From assembly GCA_039619475.1 (NCBI GenBank), contig CM077116.1:148693088-148757087 (forward strand): DNA of 64,000 nucleotides, written 5' to 3'. The translations under genes and the position numbers were made by a program. The stretch is from Icerya purchasi (taxonomy: Eukaryota; Arthropoda; Insecta; Hemiptera; Monophlebidae). Numbering within the stretch: the first letter of the stretch is position 1; every line of letters starts with the position of its first letter. Below the pieces are notes generated by a model, which saw nothing but the letters and a program-made list of their open reading frames with translations, was not told the DNA's origin and made no database searches. Positions 23,625-34,214 of the stretch are shown in pieces.

Positions 23625-26064
23625 AAATCTGTCTGAACTATCCCTTAACTTTCTTCTCGGTCTTTTCAATTCTTTCCTTTCCAGGGGTTCAATCCCCCCC
23701 CCCTCTTGGAATTCTTTCATTATTGTCCCTATTCCTAAGAAAAGTTCTTCCTTACGCCCCATCTCCTTGGCATCCTGCATCAGAAAATTGTTTGAGGGTA
23801 TGCTAAACAAGCGTCTTGTCTGGTAGTTGGAACACCATAATGTGCTTCTTAACAATATGTTCGGCTTTCGGCCTGGTATCGGCCCTCCTGATTGTATCAG
23901 TCTTTTTGTGTCTCATTTATATAAGTGCTTTATCCAAAAACATTATACTCTGGCTTCCTTCATCGATGTTTCCTATGCTTTCGACAATGTTCATCTCCCA
24001 ACTTTAAAAGATAAAATGACAGCAATTAACATTCCCCAGTCAATTTCACTTCCCTTGTTATTAAGCTCATGTCCAATCATTCTATCCACCTCTCTCCTCC
24101 ATTATTTGACACTTCTAGAAAGGTTTTCTGCGGTCTTCCTCAAGGTTCCTCCCTCAGTCCTACTCTTTTTAACATTTATACTGCTAGTATCGCTTCCCTT
24201 CTTTTAAATTCCCCTCTCTTTATTTTTTGCGGATGATATTTTTCTTTTTTCCTCTTCCCACGATATTGACGCAGCTAATGATGCTCTCAAATCGTCCCTC
24301 AATTTCCTTGAAAGTGCTCTTGCCTCAATTAACCTTTCGATTTCTCCTTCTAAGTCTTCCTGCGTTGTATTTACCCTTCGCCCTTATAACCCTGCTTCTG
24401 TTAATTTATCCTTAAATAGCACAGCTATTGCTCGTGTTAATTGCTTTCGTTATCTCGGTATCTTTCTCGATAGTCGTCTGACTCTCTCCGATCATATCAG
24501 ATATCTTTCCTCCTCCTCTACTAAACGGTTGAACCTGTTGAAGGCCCTGTCTCCGACTAAATGGGGTGGTGACCCTTTCATTCTTATTTTTCTATATAAA
24601 TCCATCGTCCGCTCCAAGCTTGATTACTGTTCGTTCATTTATGCCTGCGCTTCCAAATCCCATCTCTCTAAACTTGATGTGATCCAAAATTCTTGTCTTA
24701 GACTCTGTCTCGGTGCTCTTAAATCCTCTCCTATTCCAGCGCTGCTTGCTGAATCGAATGTTCCTCCCCTGTCTATTCGCAGATCTTATTTGGGCTATCG
24801 CTTCCTTGCTAAACGTCTTTTTCTCTCATCTTCTTCTCTCATTTTTTCCTACCTTTCAATTTCTCGGAATTGGCGCTTTGTGCCTAGGAAAATTCCTATC
24901 CTGTCCCTTATTTCTCTCCGTCTTAGTTCATTTTGGCCGTATACAATTTCCTTTAATAGTCTGCCTTATTTCTCCTTTAACTTCAGCGATCTCTGCCATC
25001 CTCCCAGAATATTTATTTCGCCTACACTTGCAAAATCTCTCCCTCCAGCTGTAATTAAACAGGAATTCCACAGTATTGTCAATTCTCTCTTCCCTTCTCA
25101 TGTTACCATTTTCACTGATGGTCCTAAGGGGCCTGATGGGGTTGGTGCTTCTTTTATTCTTCCAGACTATAACTTCTCTGAATCCTTCTGTCTTCCTTCT
25201 TTCTGTTCCATATTTACAGCCAAGCTAATGGCTATTTTACGTTCCATTATTTTTATCTCCTCCAATCGTCTTTCTTCCCAGTTTCTGATCATATCCGACT
25301 CCATGAGTGCTCTTCAAGCCATCTCTTCTCCTCTTCCTAATCATTCCTGTGATTTTTCTATTCTCCGCATACGTTCTCTCATTTGGACTCTCTCTTCTCT
25401 CCATGCGATCCATGTTGACTTGCTGTGGGTTCCTGGTCATTCTGGCATCTCAGGTAATGAGATGGCTGATTCTTTGGCTCGGGTTGCTGCTTCTTCTTCT
25501 ACATTCTTCTTCAAAAAAATCCCATCCTCTAATCTCTTGCCCTTGTGTAAACATTTCCATCTCAGATTTCGGTCGAATATGTACCCTTCCTCCTTTTCTA
25601 ATTGTCGCTCCTTTTATCTGTCCGTTCAGCCTAATCTTCCTTCAAATCCTTGGTTCCTTCTGTTTCCTTCACTTCCTCGTTCTGTTGTTGTCTCCATTGT
25701 GCATTTGCGCTTAAACCATTCCTTGCTACCTTCCTCACGCTTTCGCCTCTCGTCGACCTCTTCCCCATGTTGTCCTCTCGATTCAAATGATTCGGTTGTT
25801 TGTGACACCGATCACGTGTTCTTTGAGTGCTCTGCTCTTTCGGTGGAGCGCTCGGCTCTATATTCCCACTTGCTTGGGCTGGGGCTTCCTGCTCCTTTTT
25901 GTGCTCGTTATATCCTGTCTTTTCCTTCTACACTTATTATCCCCTCCGTTGTTTCCTTCTTATTAGCGATAGCTGATCGCCTCACTGTATAACTTTCGTT
26001 TTCCCTTAATTGTTTCTGGGTGAAGGTCCTCGGTTGACGAGCCCAATTGGAAAAAAAAAAAAAA
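23625..26064 (+). mobile_element. Pyrimidine-rich LINE inserted in ORF1 of the large LINE
   Basis: This 5'-truncated copy ends in a 15-bp A tail at about 26,050-26,064. AATGTCT occurs immediately before it (23,618-23,624) and right after its tail, a 7-bp target duplication. On rejoining the flanks, the ORF1 text runs ..VNNV/C-KDIIEIKKGGWNRV, the expected ORF1 order. The sense strand is extremely rich in C and T. RT and RNase H lie inside. Confidence 0.85.
23690..25992 (+). pseudogene. LINE reverse transcriptase plus RNase H, nearly intact
   Basis: The first part (23,690-24,207) needs a few frame changes. It carries the PPSWN..IIVPIPK box, SLRPISLASCIRKLFE, FGFRPG and FIDVSYAFDN, then GLPQGSSLSP. 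From 24,208 the frame is open without a stop to 25,992 (about 594 codons). It includes the catalytic FADD (24,226-24,237), FRYLGIFLD, the thumb region, and RNase H: FTDG (about 25,110), TAKLMA, SDSMSALQ and VPGHSGISGNEMADSLA (about 25,430-25,475). The usual Glu of the second RNase H motif (TAEL) is Lys here, so RNase H is probably inactive. A C-terminal Cys/His-type block (CDTDHVFFEC) precedes the stop. The frame break near 24,208 lies in a T-rich run. Confidence 0.85.
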
Positions 26065-26580
26065 ATGTCTGTAAGGACATCATTGAAATCAAAAAAGGCG
26101 GATGGAATCGAGTGATTATTCACTTTTCCTCTCCTTCCGCTGCTAATAATTTAATTGATAGTCCCGTCTTCTCATCGCGTGCTTATAGCGCATATATTCT
26201 TTCTTGCCTGGTATCCAGATGTGGCGTTACAAAAGGAGTGGATATCGATTACACGGAGAAACAACTCTGATGGAAATGATTGTAACCCGTGTGTAATAAA
26301 TTACATCAAGAGATTAAACAGACGAATAATCGTGGACAAAGAAGTCAAGTATGTTCCTAGTGCTTCGGTGCTAATATCGTTCGAGGGGCAGAGTTTGCCA
26401 TCCTACGTTGTTATGTGGAATGTGCGATTCATCTGCGAACCATTCGTTAGAAGAACGATAGAGTGCAACTGCTGTTTGAGGTACGGACATGTATTAGCCC
26501 ACTGAAAAAGTAGTCCATGTGGAAATAAAGATCACACCGAGGAACAGTGTAACAGCCAGACAGAAACGTCAAACAAACAT
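26065..26580 (+). pseudogene. LINE ORF1, C-terminal part with zinc knuckles
   Basis: This resumes the ORF1 interrupted at 23,624. The first frame gives IIEIKKGGWNRVIIHFSS, SRAYSAYILSCLVSRCGVTK (an I-element ORF1 style RNA-binding block). A shift leads to RFICEPFVRRTIECNCCLRY at about 26,425-26,485. Next come CCHC knuckles of the pattern C-x2-C-x3-GH-x3-H and C-x2-CG-x3-H-x4-C (about 26,466-26,550), with an in-frame stop between them. The protein would package element RNA. This copy cannot be translated whole. Confidence 0.6.
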
Positions 26581-27199
26581 TAATGAACTAATGGCTTCAC
26601 GCAATCTGAGCTTCCAAGAGGATTCCTTGGAAATACCCAAAACCTATAGACAGAGCCAGTTATTTTCGAATAGAGTTAGTGATTCAGTCTGCTGACAGAT
26701 TACAACGAATGTCCGGAGATTTCGTGTAAAGAAAGCGATAATGATCTATACAATATTCCAGCATACAAACCGCCTCCTATATTAAAAAAAAACCGGATTC
26801 TTTGATAAAAATTTATTGATTTTTAAGAGGGATCAAAACCTAAAGAGATCAAAATGCTTTCTTTCATCAGATGAATAAAAAAGGAGTCTAAAACGGAAAC
26901 ATATTTCTAAGAGAATAACCTTCGAAAACTCAAATATAAAGTCACCTTACGTAGACAATCGATCACACAATATGACGTTTATGAATCAATCGATAAAATC
27001 CGCTAATCCGGAAATTAATGATCAAGCCCAAAAATCAAAGCAATCGTCTGCTAAAAATAATTCAATTAATATTACCAAAAAAATCGTAGATCTCAATCAA
27101 AAAAAAAAAAAAAAAATACACTAAAGATAATAAAACTAACATAAGTAAAAAGTAATATTCAATTCCGCTTTTTTCGATTATTATACTATATTTGCTTAG

Positions 27200-28500
27200 T
27201 ATTATGCGTGCCGTTTTCGTTACAGTGGAATTCGAGAAGTGTTCTCTCGAACAAAGGTGATTTAGAAATATTTCTGGCAACACATGATATAGATATTATG
27301 CTTTTAGCAGAGAGACTTGGTTATCGCTAGTAAAAACTTTTAATATCAACAATTATGGCCGATACACTAGCTCGTTCATCCTCTTCTACCGGTGAATTCC
27401 TCAGTGTCTTTTCATCTCATAATATTAATCTCCTCTCCATTTCAGCTCATTCCAAACTATGGTTAAATTCGTATTCCTCCTCATTCTCAAATCCGGATTC
27501 CTTCTATCTCTTTATCCAGCCTAATCTACCGTCTTATCCATGGTTTTTCAATTTTCCCTCCATACGGCGTTCAACTCTCTCTGCAATCTGTCGCCTACGC
27601 TTTGGGCACAGTTTGCTTCCTGCTTCCCTATTTCGCTTTTCTCTGGTCCCCTCTCCTCACTGTCTCCTACACCCTTCCTCTCACAACTTTATAGGTGACG
27701 CTAATCACATTTTGTTTGAGTGCACCTATATCGCTTCCGAACGTTCTTCCTTTTACTCTTCTCTTTTGTCAATTGGTCTTCCAACTCCGTATTGCGCAGC
27801 TTTTGTCCTCTCCTTGCCATCACCCTCGGTCATTCCAGCACTTGAGTCTTTCCTATCTTCCATATCTGATCGCATAAACATCTGATTCCGCTTCTCATTC
27901 TTCTCCCTCTTCTTGGGCCAATGTCTTTATGACGAACCCAAAAAAAAACAAAAAAAAAAACAATTATAACTGCTATCGGAATGACAGGGAAGATGGATAC
28001 GGTAGCATTACTAATTAAAAATGGTATTAACCATAAATTACTTTATATAGACTTAATGGAGTGTAATAATACTATCAGATCAAACGCCGTTTGTGTTTAC
28101 ATTAATTATAAACAGTTCAAAGGGATTTTTATCTAACATTATTCTTCTCCGGGGCATGATATTTATTCCACATTTATTCTCAATTAATTAGACAGTCTAG
28201 GCAACATACCCATTACCTTCGCCGGTGATTTCAACGCGTTAAACTCCCTACTGGGCTGCAATCGAAATGACACGAAGGGCGGGGAAATTTTAAAAATCAT
28301 TACTAATTCTCAGCTCTATCTGATGAATGATGGTTCTCCTATTAGAATAGATAGTCCTGTTCATACCAGTAATCCCGATTTAACATTAGTCTCATCTGAT
28401 ATCTATCTCGACTGCTCATGGATGGTCGCTTCCCTGCCTCTGGGAAGCGACCATTAGCCAATAATGATTGAAACCTACTGTACAACTTCACAGTACCTCG
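27200..28500 (+). pseudogene. LINE apurinic-type endonuclease, split by an insertion
   Basis: Before the insertion: LSNKGDLEIFLATHDIDIML then LLAE (about 27,235-27,315), the conserved N.RS/ILAETWL-type start of these endonucleases. After it, from 27,968: NCYRNDREDGYG, GINHKLLYIDLMECNN, GNIPITFAGDFNALNSLLGC (GDFN-x-H/L box, about 28,200-28,260), NPDLTLVSSDIYLDC, and SLPLGSDH near 28,455, the catalytic SDH motif. Frameshifts and stops occur throughout. The enzyme would nick target DNA to prime reverse transcription. Confidence 0.7.
27357..27958 (+). mobile_element. 5'-truncated LINE 3' end inserted in the endonuclease region
   Basis: It starts inside the end of an RNase H domain (MADTLARSSSS, compare NEMADSLARVAASS in the 24-26 kb copy). 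It then reads through an intact 176-codon C-terminal frame to 27,885, including FIGDANHILFECTYIASERS. An A-rich tail ends at 27,958. AACAATTAT lies on both sides (27,348-27,356 and 27,959-27,967; part of the right copy overlaps the tail). The protein is related to but clearly different from the 24-26 kb copy, so it is a second, sister family. The sense strand is again pyrimidine-rich. Confidence 0.85.
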
Positions 28501-28685
28501 AATTCATGTAATACTAGAGGAGTTAGCAGCCGAAAGGCCTGGAGATTTAGGGACACAGATTGGGTCAAATTTAGGGATCTGATGGAACGAGATATTGGTA
28601 GTGTTGAATCTGCGAATCCGCGAATTCGCCCTTAGAGAAATATAGAATTTTTCGTATAGTTCTGAACTATTCCTTAGATAATTCT

Positions 28686-29019
28686 GTGCCTCTTGCTCGC
28701 CCATGTAATGGGAGGAGGAAGAAATATCCTTCTCCTTGGTGGAACGAAGACTGTGGAAATAAGATTAATGAGCGTAATGTTGCTCTGTGGAGATTTCGAA
28801 TGGATGGCTCAATGAACGCATACCTGAACTACAGAAGGATTTCAGCTGAAATTCATAGAATTTTGAAGCGGGCTAAGAGGGACTCTTGGGAAAATTATTG
28901 TGCAAAGTCCAATAGAAACACCCCCTCGAAAGAAATTTGGTCGTTAGCCAGGAGATTTAAAAATGAAAACTACCATTCTAAAGATACTGCAGATACCTTT
29001 TGGTTCGAAGACTTTATAA
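28686..29019 (+). pseudogene. LINE endonuclease-RT linker
   Basis: An open frame with the typical linker between endonuclease and RT: YPSPWWNEDCGNKINER, RRISAEIHRILKRAKRDSWE, and TPSKEIWSLARRFK. It runs into the hAT insertion at 29,020, after DTFWFEDFIT. The text resumes after 30,772 as DRVAPPYVPA. Confidence 0.7.
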
Positions 29020-30772
29020 CAGGGGCGTAGCGTCAATGGAAGCGATGGAAGCGCCGCTTCCGCTAATAAATTAGTACGAAATTGTTTTTTTTTTTTAGAA
29101 TATCCGCGAAAAGGTGATAACGATCCTCAAAAAGAAAATGAAGTAACTCGCTGAATTTAAGTGCCAAAATTAAAAATTACTAGAAAAAAGGAGCGCCAGA
29201 GGAAAGAGCTTCTGCCAGCGCGAGTGACAGAAATAGCTACACGCTTACTATTTTACGTTACTAGTACCTCTAGAGTTGTCTCTGAACGACGATCTGCTTG
29301 TACCGATGATAGAAAAAAGTTGCGCACGCATACTCAATTTGGAAGCGCCAGGCTGTGTCGCTTCAAGATCGCATCATTTTCGCGAATTTTTATCCGTGCG
29401 ATTTCAGAGTAATGTGTATCGAGAGTGAAGAAAAAATGCGCGCACATCTTCAGTTTGGAAGCGCTGAGTCAAATCACTTTACAGTCACATTTACCGATTT
29501 ACGAGCATAGGTTAGTGCGTTATTTGCAGTATATTTTCTTTGGATCGTATTAGATACGCTGTCATTTATTAACAACGGAACTGGAAGCGATGGTCGGTGT
29601 CGTGCTTTTTAGTCTAAAAAGTTATACTGGCTCGTTTATCTTATTCCTGCCACAAATACCAATGTTTTAGTCTGTTAATATGCTAACACTTTCGAAATCG
29701 GGACTACATACAATAGTATTATTGAAAAACTTTCACCGATTAATTTTAGTTCATTCATTTTTTAAGAAAAATTAATATTATTCAAAATGATAAACCAACG
29801 CCTAGTTTAGAAAATTCGATTACAAAATCAAAAGCTATGTAGAAATATTCTCTTCTCTATAATTTATCAAACTTCTCTCTATGTATGTAAAGTATTTAAC
29901 CGACATTTTCAAACAAACTTATGCGCAACAATGCCCCGTGGTTATACCGTTGTGAGAAGACAAAAAAGAAATTGTTCTGTCGGCGGGCTTGCCTTTTATT
30001 TAAGCGAGAAAAAAAAATTGTATGGAATGCAAATGGTTTTGACTTGATTCAATTTTCGGGAAAGACAGAAAGCTATCGTGGAAAAGGATATTTTTAAAAA
30101 TTATATCGACGTTATGCAAACAAATATGTCTCATGATAGGGGTTTAATGATGAAGCAAAATTAAAATTTTTAAATCTCTTAATTACGAGAAATGTTTTAA
30201 ATTCTCAATAAAATTTTCTGGAAGAAGACTTTTTAAATTTAAAACAGAATTACGGAAACTTTTTCGATCTTGCAAGTTTAAAAAGTGTATTTTCAAGATT
30301 CTAACATATCATAAAGGCACACTGCGGTGCATCTTATACTCGACCGCTTCAGATCTAACAGATGTTTTTCCAGAAGTGTGTACAAGCTTTCTAATTTAGT
30401 AGCCACAATTCTGGCAATCACTTCGTCTGCAGAAAGATCGTTCTTAGCAGTAAAACGATTAAAACGTATTTAAGAAATACACAAAATCGGGAGTGACTAT
30501 CTTCATTAGCTTTTTTTAGTATTGAAAAAGAATTATTATCAAACACATTAGGGGAAATGACCATTTTTTCGTGATGATGTAATAGACACTTTCGTAAACA
30601 AGAACTGGAAAATCAAATTAATTTACAAAAAAATGAGACATTTCGTTCCTCTTAATTAATTTTTATTTCTATTCTGTATTTAACTGAATTTTACACATGT
30701 TTATTTTTATGTAAAAAAAAAAAAATTTGATTGTGGCGCTTCCTCAGTTTTGAAATTCACGCTACGCCACTG
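29020..30772 (+). mobile_element. hAT element with transposase remnant, inserted in the LINE
   Basis: The ends are CAGGGGCGTAGCGT and, reverse-complemented, CAGTGGCGTAGCGT (13 of 14). Flanks are CTTTATAA and CTTTACAG, 6 of 8 identical, an aged 8-bp duplication. At about 30,395-30,640 a broken frame reads LVATILAITSSAERSFLAVK, RLKTYLRNTQ and FSIEKELLSN. This is the hAT C-terminal dimerisation domain (family pattern S.ERSFS.LK..K..LR). The rest of the transposase is deleted or unrecognisable. A GGAAGCG motif is repeated near the left end (29,039-29,060). Confidence 0.85.
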
Positions 30773-30899
30773 CTTTACAGATAGAGTTGCCCCTCCTTAC
30801 GTCCCCGCGAACAAAAGAAATACCTGATCCTACAATCCTCCCGTTTACCTCCCACTTTTTGTCTAGCCCTATCAGTTATAATGAGTTATTCCTGCCTAT

Positions 30900-31759
30900 C
30901 TTCTTCTTTATCCGCCGTCTCCAAATTGAAGGTTGGCGATCCACGATTGAAAATTTTCTTTTACAATGGCCGATCGGAGGAGTTGTATAGAAGGGCAGTC
31001 GAACCAGTTGATAAGATTGTCCATCCATGAATTTTGTCGTCTTCCTCTCGATCTCTTCCCATTTATCTTTCCTTCCAAAATGACCTTCAGAATTTCGTAT
31101 TTGGGGCCTCGTATGATGTGTCCGAGGTACTGTAGCTTCCGTTTCTTGATGGTAAGCATTAATTCAAGGGTCTTTCCCGTTCTTTGAACTACCTCGATAT
31201 TAGTAACTTTTTTCACCCATGATATTTTCAGAATACGCCGATAACAGTACATTTCAAATGCGGTAATCTTTTTTTCCAATGATGCATTCAGGGTCCAGCT
31301 CTCGCAACCATAAAGCAAAATAAAGAAGATGTAACACCTTAGCAGTCTGATTCGAAGTTCGAGCCTCAGGTCTTGATGATGGGTGAATAAGCTTTTCATT
31401 TTGGTGAGAGCTCTTCTAGCTTGCTCAATCCTGCTGCGTATTTCCGGAGTTGATGTACAGTTTTCCTCTAGTATACTTCCTAGGTATTTAATGCACTGAA
31501 CTTGTTCAATCGTTTCTCCCTTTATCTTGATTTTGCATCTGATTTGGTTTTTGATTTTTGAAAAAACAATCACTTTTGTTTCGGAGATGTTCACTTTTAA
31601 TCCGTAACTTTGGCTTTTATCAACAATTTTATTCAACATCCGTTGTAGTTCTTTCTCGCTAGAGGCAAGAATTAAACGGTCATCCGCATATCGTAGATCA
31701 TTCAGCGTGACTCCATTTACTTTAAGATTTCCCATATTATCGTTTAGTGCTTCTTGAAA
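30900..31759 (-). pseudogene. RTE-type LINE 3' fragment inserted antisense in the LINE
   Basis: The minus strand opens at about 31,759 with FQEALNDNMGNLKVNGV and gives a 275-codon frame from 31,735. It contains LRYADDRLILASSEKEL (catalytic YADD), ISETKVIVFSK, CIKYLGSILEE, YGCESWTL, and the RTE signature KRKLQYLGHIIRG...GKRSRGRRQNSWMDNL. It ends at 30,908 (LQFGDGG) with a short GAA-repeat tail. ATTCCTGCCTAT occurs exactly at 30,888-30,899 and 31,760-31,771, a 12-bp target duplication. The frame is intact over its whole length but lacks the first half of RT and the endonuclease. Confidence 0.9.
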
Positions 31760-31771
31760 ATTCCTGCCTAT

Positions 31772-34150
31772 AGGAAATAAAAAAGATTCTTCTCCGGGTT
31801 TAGATGGCGTAACACATACTCTGTCATAAACAATCTAGGTGAAAACTCTAAACAGTATCTACTGAATATATTTAATGGTTTTTTTACACGAACGTGTTTT
31901 TCCGCCTCAGAGGTCGAAATTCCTAGTAGTTGCTATTCCCAAGGCCGGCAAACCTTCTAATAAAGCATCATCGTACAGACCGATTGCGCTGGCTTCTGGT
32001 TTCAGAAAATGTTTCGACATTGTGTGTTAAAGAACAGATTCACATGGTGGACTGAAAATAATAATATTTTCCCGCGCGGACTGTTTAGTTTCAGACCTGG
32101 CCTAGGAACCATCGATTGCACCGCCCATTTACGTAATAACATTTACCTCTCCTTTTTAGACAAAGAGTTTTTAGTTGCGACCTTCTTGGATATAGAGAGA
32201 GCCTTCGATAATGTATCGATTCCCATTTTAGTAGAAAGGTTAAGAAAATCAGGTATCCCCGATAGTCTTGCCAAATTCATCTGTTCACTTTCTTCAAAGA
32301 GAACCGTGTTTTTCCTTAATCCAGGCAAACACAAATTCATTATTAGGCATGCTTAGACGGGACTGGCCTAGGGTTCTGTTTTGAGTCCAATATTATTTAA
32401 TTTTAATATCTTGGCTTTATTTTATAAACCAATACCTCAGAACTCACGAATTTTGTCATATGCTGATGATTGTGTTATCCATATAGTATTCCAAGAATAT
32501 CTCTCGCTGTGTTCGTGGAAATCAACTTTGTATGGCTCGTTGTAATGAAATATTGCATGATATTGAGCTTTATATATCTCCCGCTAAGTCAACATTTTTC
32601 ATTTGTACAACCAGATTATCCTCTTTGCAATTTACATCGGTGATGAGCCTACTCCATAGGTTACATGCGTTAAGTATTTGGGGATGCATTTGGAAATGAA
32701 ACTTACCCGGTCTGGCCACATATTGCTACTCCATAAACAAACCTTAAAAATTACTAATCCGCCTAAAGCCATCACTGGGCAGCGGATCCAGCAATTCTTC
32801 ACTTAATTTTTAGAACCTTAATTATTTCTCGTCTTGACTATGGTTCAATGTTCAAGAGTTCGGCCTCCACATCTAATCCGTCTAAACTTGATATTATACA
32901 AAACCTTTGCCTGCGCATTATTACCGACAAGTTAAGGTCTTCTCCGATTGTTTGCCTCCAGATCGAGAATAAAACACCTCCCTTATTTATAAGAAGGAAA
33001 GTTTCTTACTGATCGATATGCGCTCAGATATTGTAATTACCGCTTCCGCTCTCTAGTGCAACAGCTCAAAGTTATCAGCACGCATTGGAGATCTGTTTCT
33101 TCTAAGTTACCATTATTAGCAAACCGAATCTCGATCTATCACAAGTATTGCCTCGCTCTTATTCCTAAGATTCCATCTCATTATTTCTCTTATACATTTT
33201 TTATTAATATGATAAATATAAATATTGACACCACGTTAGTTCAGAAAATTAAAGATATTAATCTAACGTTATCCGTATTGTGTTTCAATAATTTTATTAA
33301 TAACAAATATCCGGATTGCATCAAAATATTTACAGATGGTGCTAAGCTCACAAGTCCCTACAGTCTCACTGGTTTCGCTTTCATTGTAGGTAACGTTACA
33401 ATTCAAAAATTCGAGCTTCGTCTCCTGACGCGTCTATTTTTACCGTCGAACTGTTGGCTATCGATAAGGCTCTTGATTTCATATTGAATGTTTTTAACCC
33501 AGATAATAAATTTACAATTTTCTCCGATTGCCTGGGTGCCTTGATCAGCCTAGATCATAGCTCGTTTAATTATAAATGCCACCCGCTTATTTACGAGATC
33601 AATTCTATTTAAAATTCTTAATAACAATGGCTGTTTAAGCTTTTGTTGGATTCCCAGTCATCGCGGGATTGGGCTAAATGATGACGATGATGCCGCGGCT
33701 AAATGCGCTGCCTTGAATGGAATTGTATTCCCGTTCATTCCTTCCTCAGACTTACATCACAGGAGTCAGGCCACTGCTTTATTGGATAGCTTATAGAGAT
33801 AGGGAGAATACGGGTAGATATTACGATATGGTTCAATCTGATATGCCTTCGCTTCCTTGGTATTTTGATATTTCACTGTCTATTCCCGAGTATGTCACGC
33901 TAGTTTGTAGATTGCGTATGGGGCATTCCCGAGTGACATTAAATTTTGCAGACTCCTCCGGGTGCAACAGTAATCACATTAGGTTTGCTCCTTATTTAAT
34001 GACATTAATCACTTGCTGTTCAGCTACGACAAATACGAGCACAATAGGAAAAAGTTTTATAAAGAATTAATTTCATGCGGATTGTTCCCTCCATACAGTG
34101 TTCATTATTTACTCTGTTCTGGACATACAGCAATTTTTACTGGGGTTCGC
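31772..34150 (+). pseudogene. LINE reverse transcriptase and RNase H of the large I-clade element
   Basis: The start, KKDSSPGLDGVTHT, joins exactly to SPISYNELFLPI before the RTE insertion. Then come PRGLFSFRPGLGTIDC (about 32,080), FLVATFLDIERAFDN, a GSVLSPILFN box (about 32,375), SYADDC (about 32,456-32,473), LDIIQNLCLRII (about 32,890), and RNase H with KIFTDGAK (about 33,325), ELLAIDKALD, FSDCLGAL and WIPSHRGIGLNDD (about 33,650-33,680). The C-terminus has MPSLPWYFDISLSIPE and CRLRMGHS. The stop is near 34,180 and a poly(A) tail follows. Stops and shifts occur at many points (32,355; 32,540-32,580; 33,010; 33,487; 33,610 and others). Confidence 0.8.
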
Positions 34151-34214
34151 TTTATAATTAATAACAACATTTTAGTTTAATTTATAATATTAAAAAAAAA
34201 AAAAAAAAAAAAAA

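Larger units (their letters stand above)
22930..34214 (+). mobile_element. Near-full-length I-clade LINE split by four later insertions
   Basis: Host-element pieces are about 22,930-23,624, 26,065-27,356, 27,959-29,019, 30,773-30,899 and 31,760-34,214. In order they carry a 5' leader, ORF1 with zinc knuckles, apurinic-type endonuclease, linker, reverse transcriptase, RNase H, and a poly(A) tail at about 34,191-34,214. Inserted between them are two pyrimidine-rich LINE copies, a hAT element and an RTE fragment, each with its own target duplication. Without the insertions the length is about 5.6 kb, the normal size for an I element. RNase H after RT supports the I clade. Many stops and frameshifts show it is dead. 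The exact 5' end and its own target duplication were not found. Confidence 0.8.
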
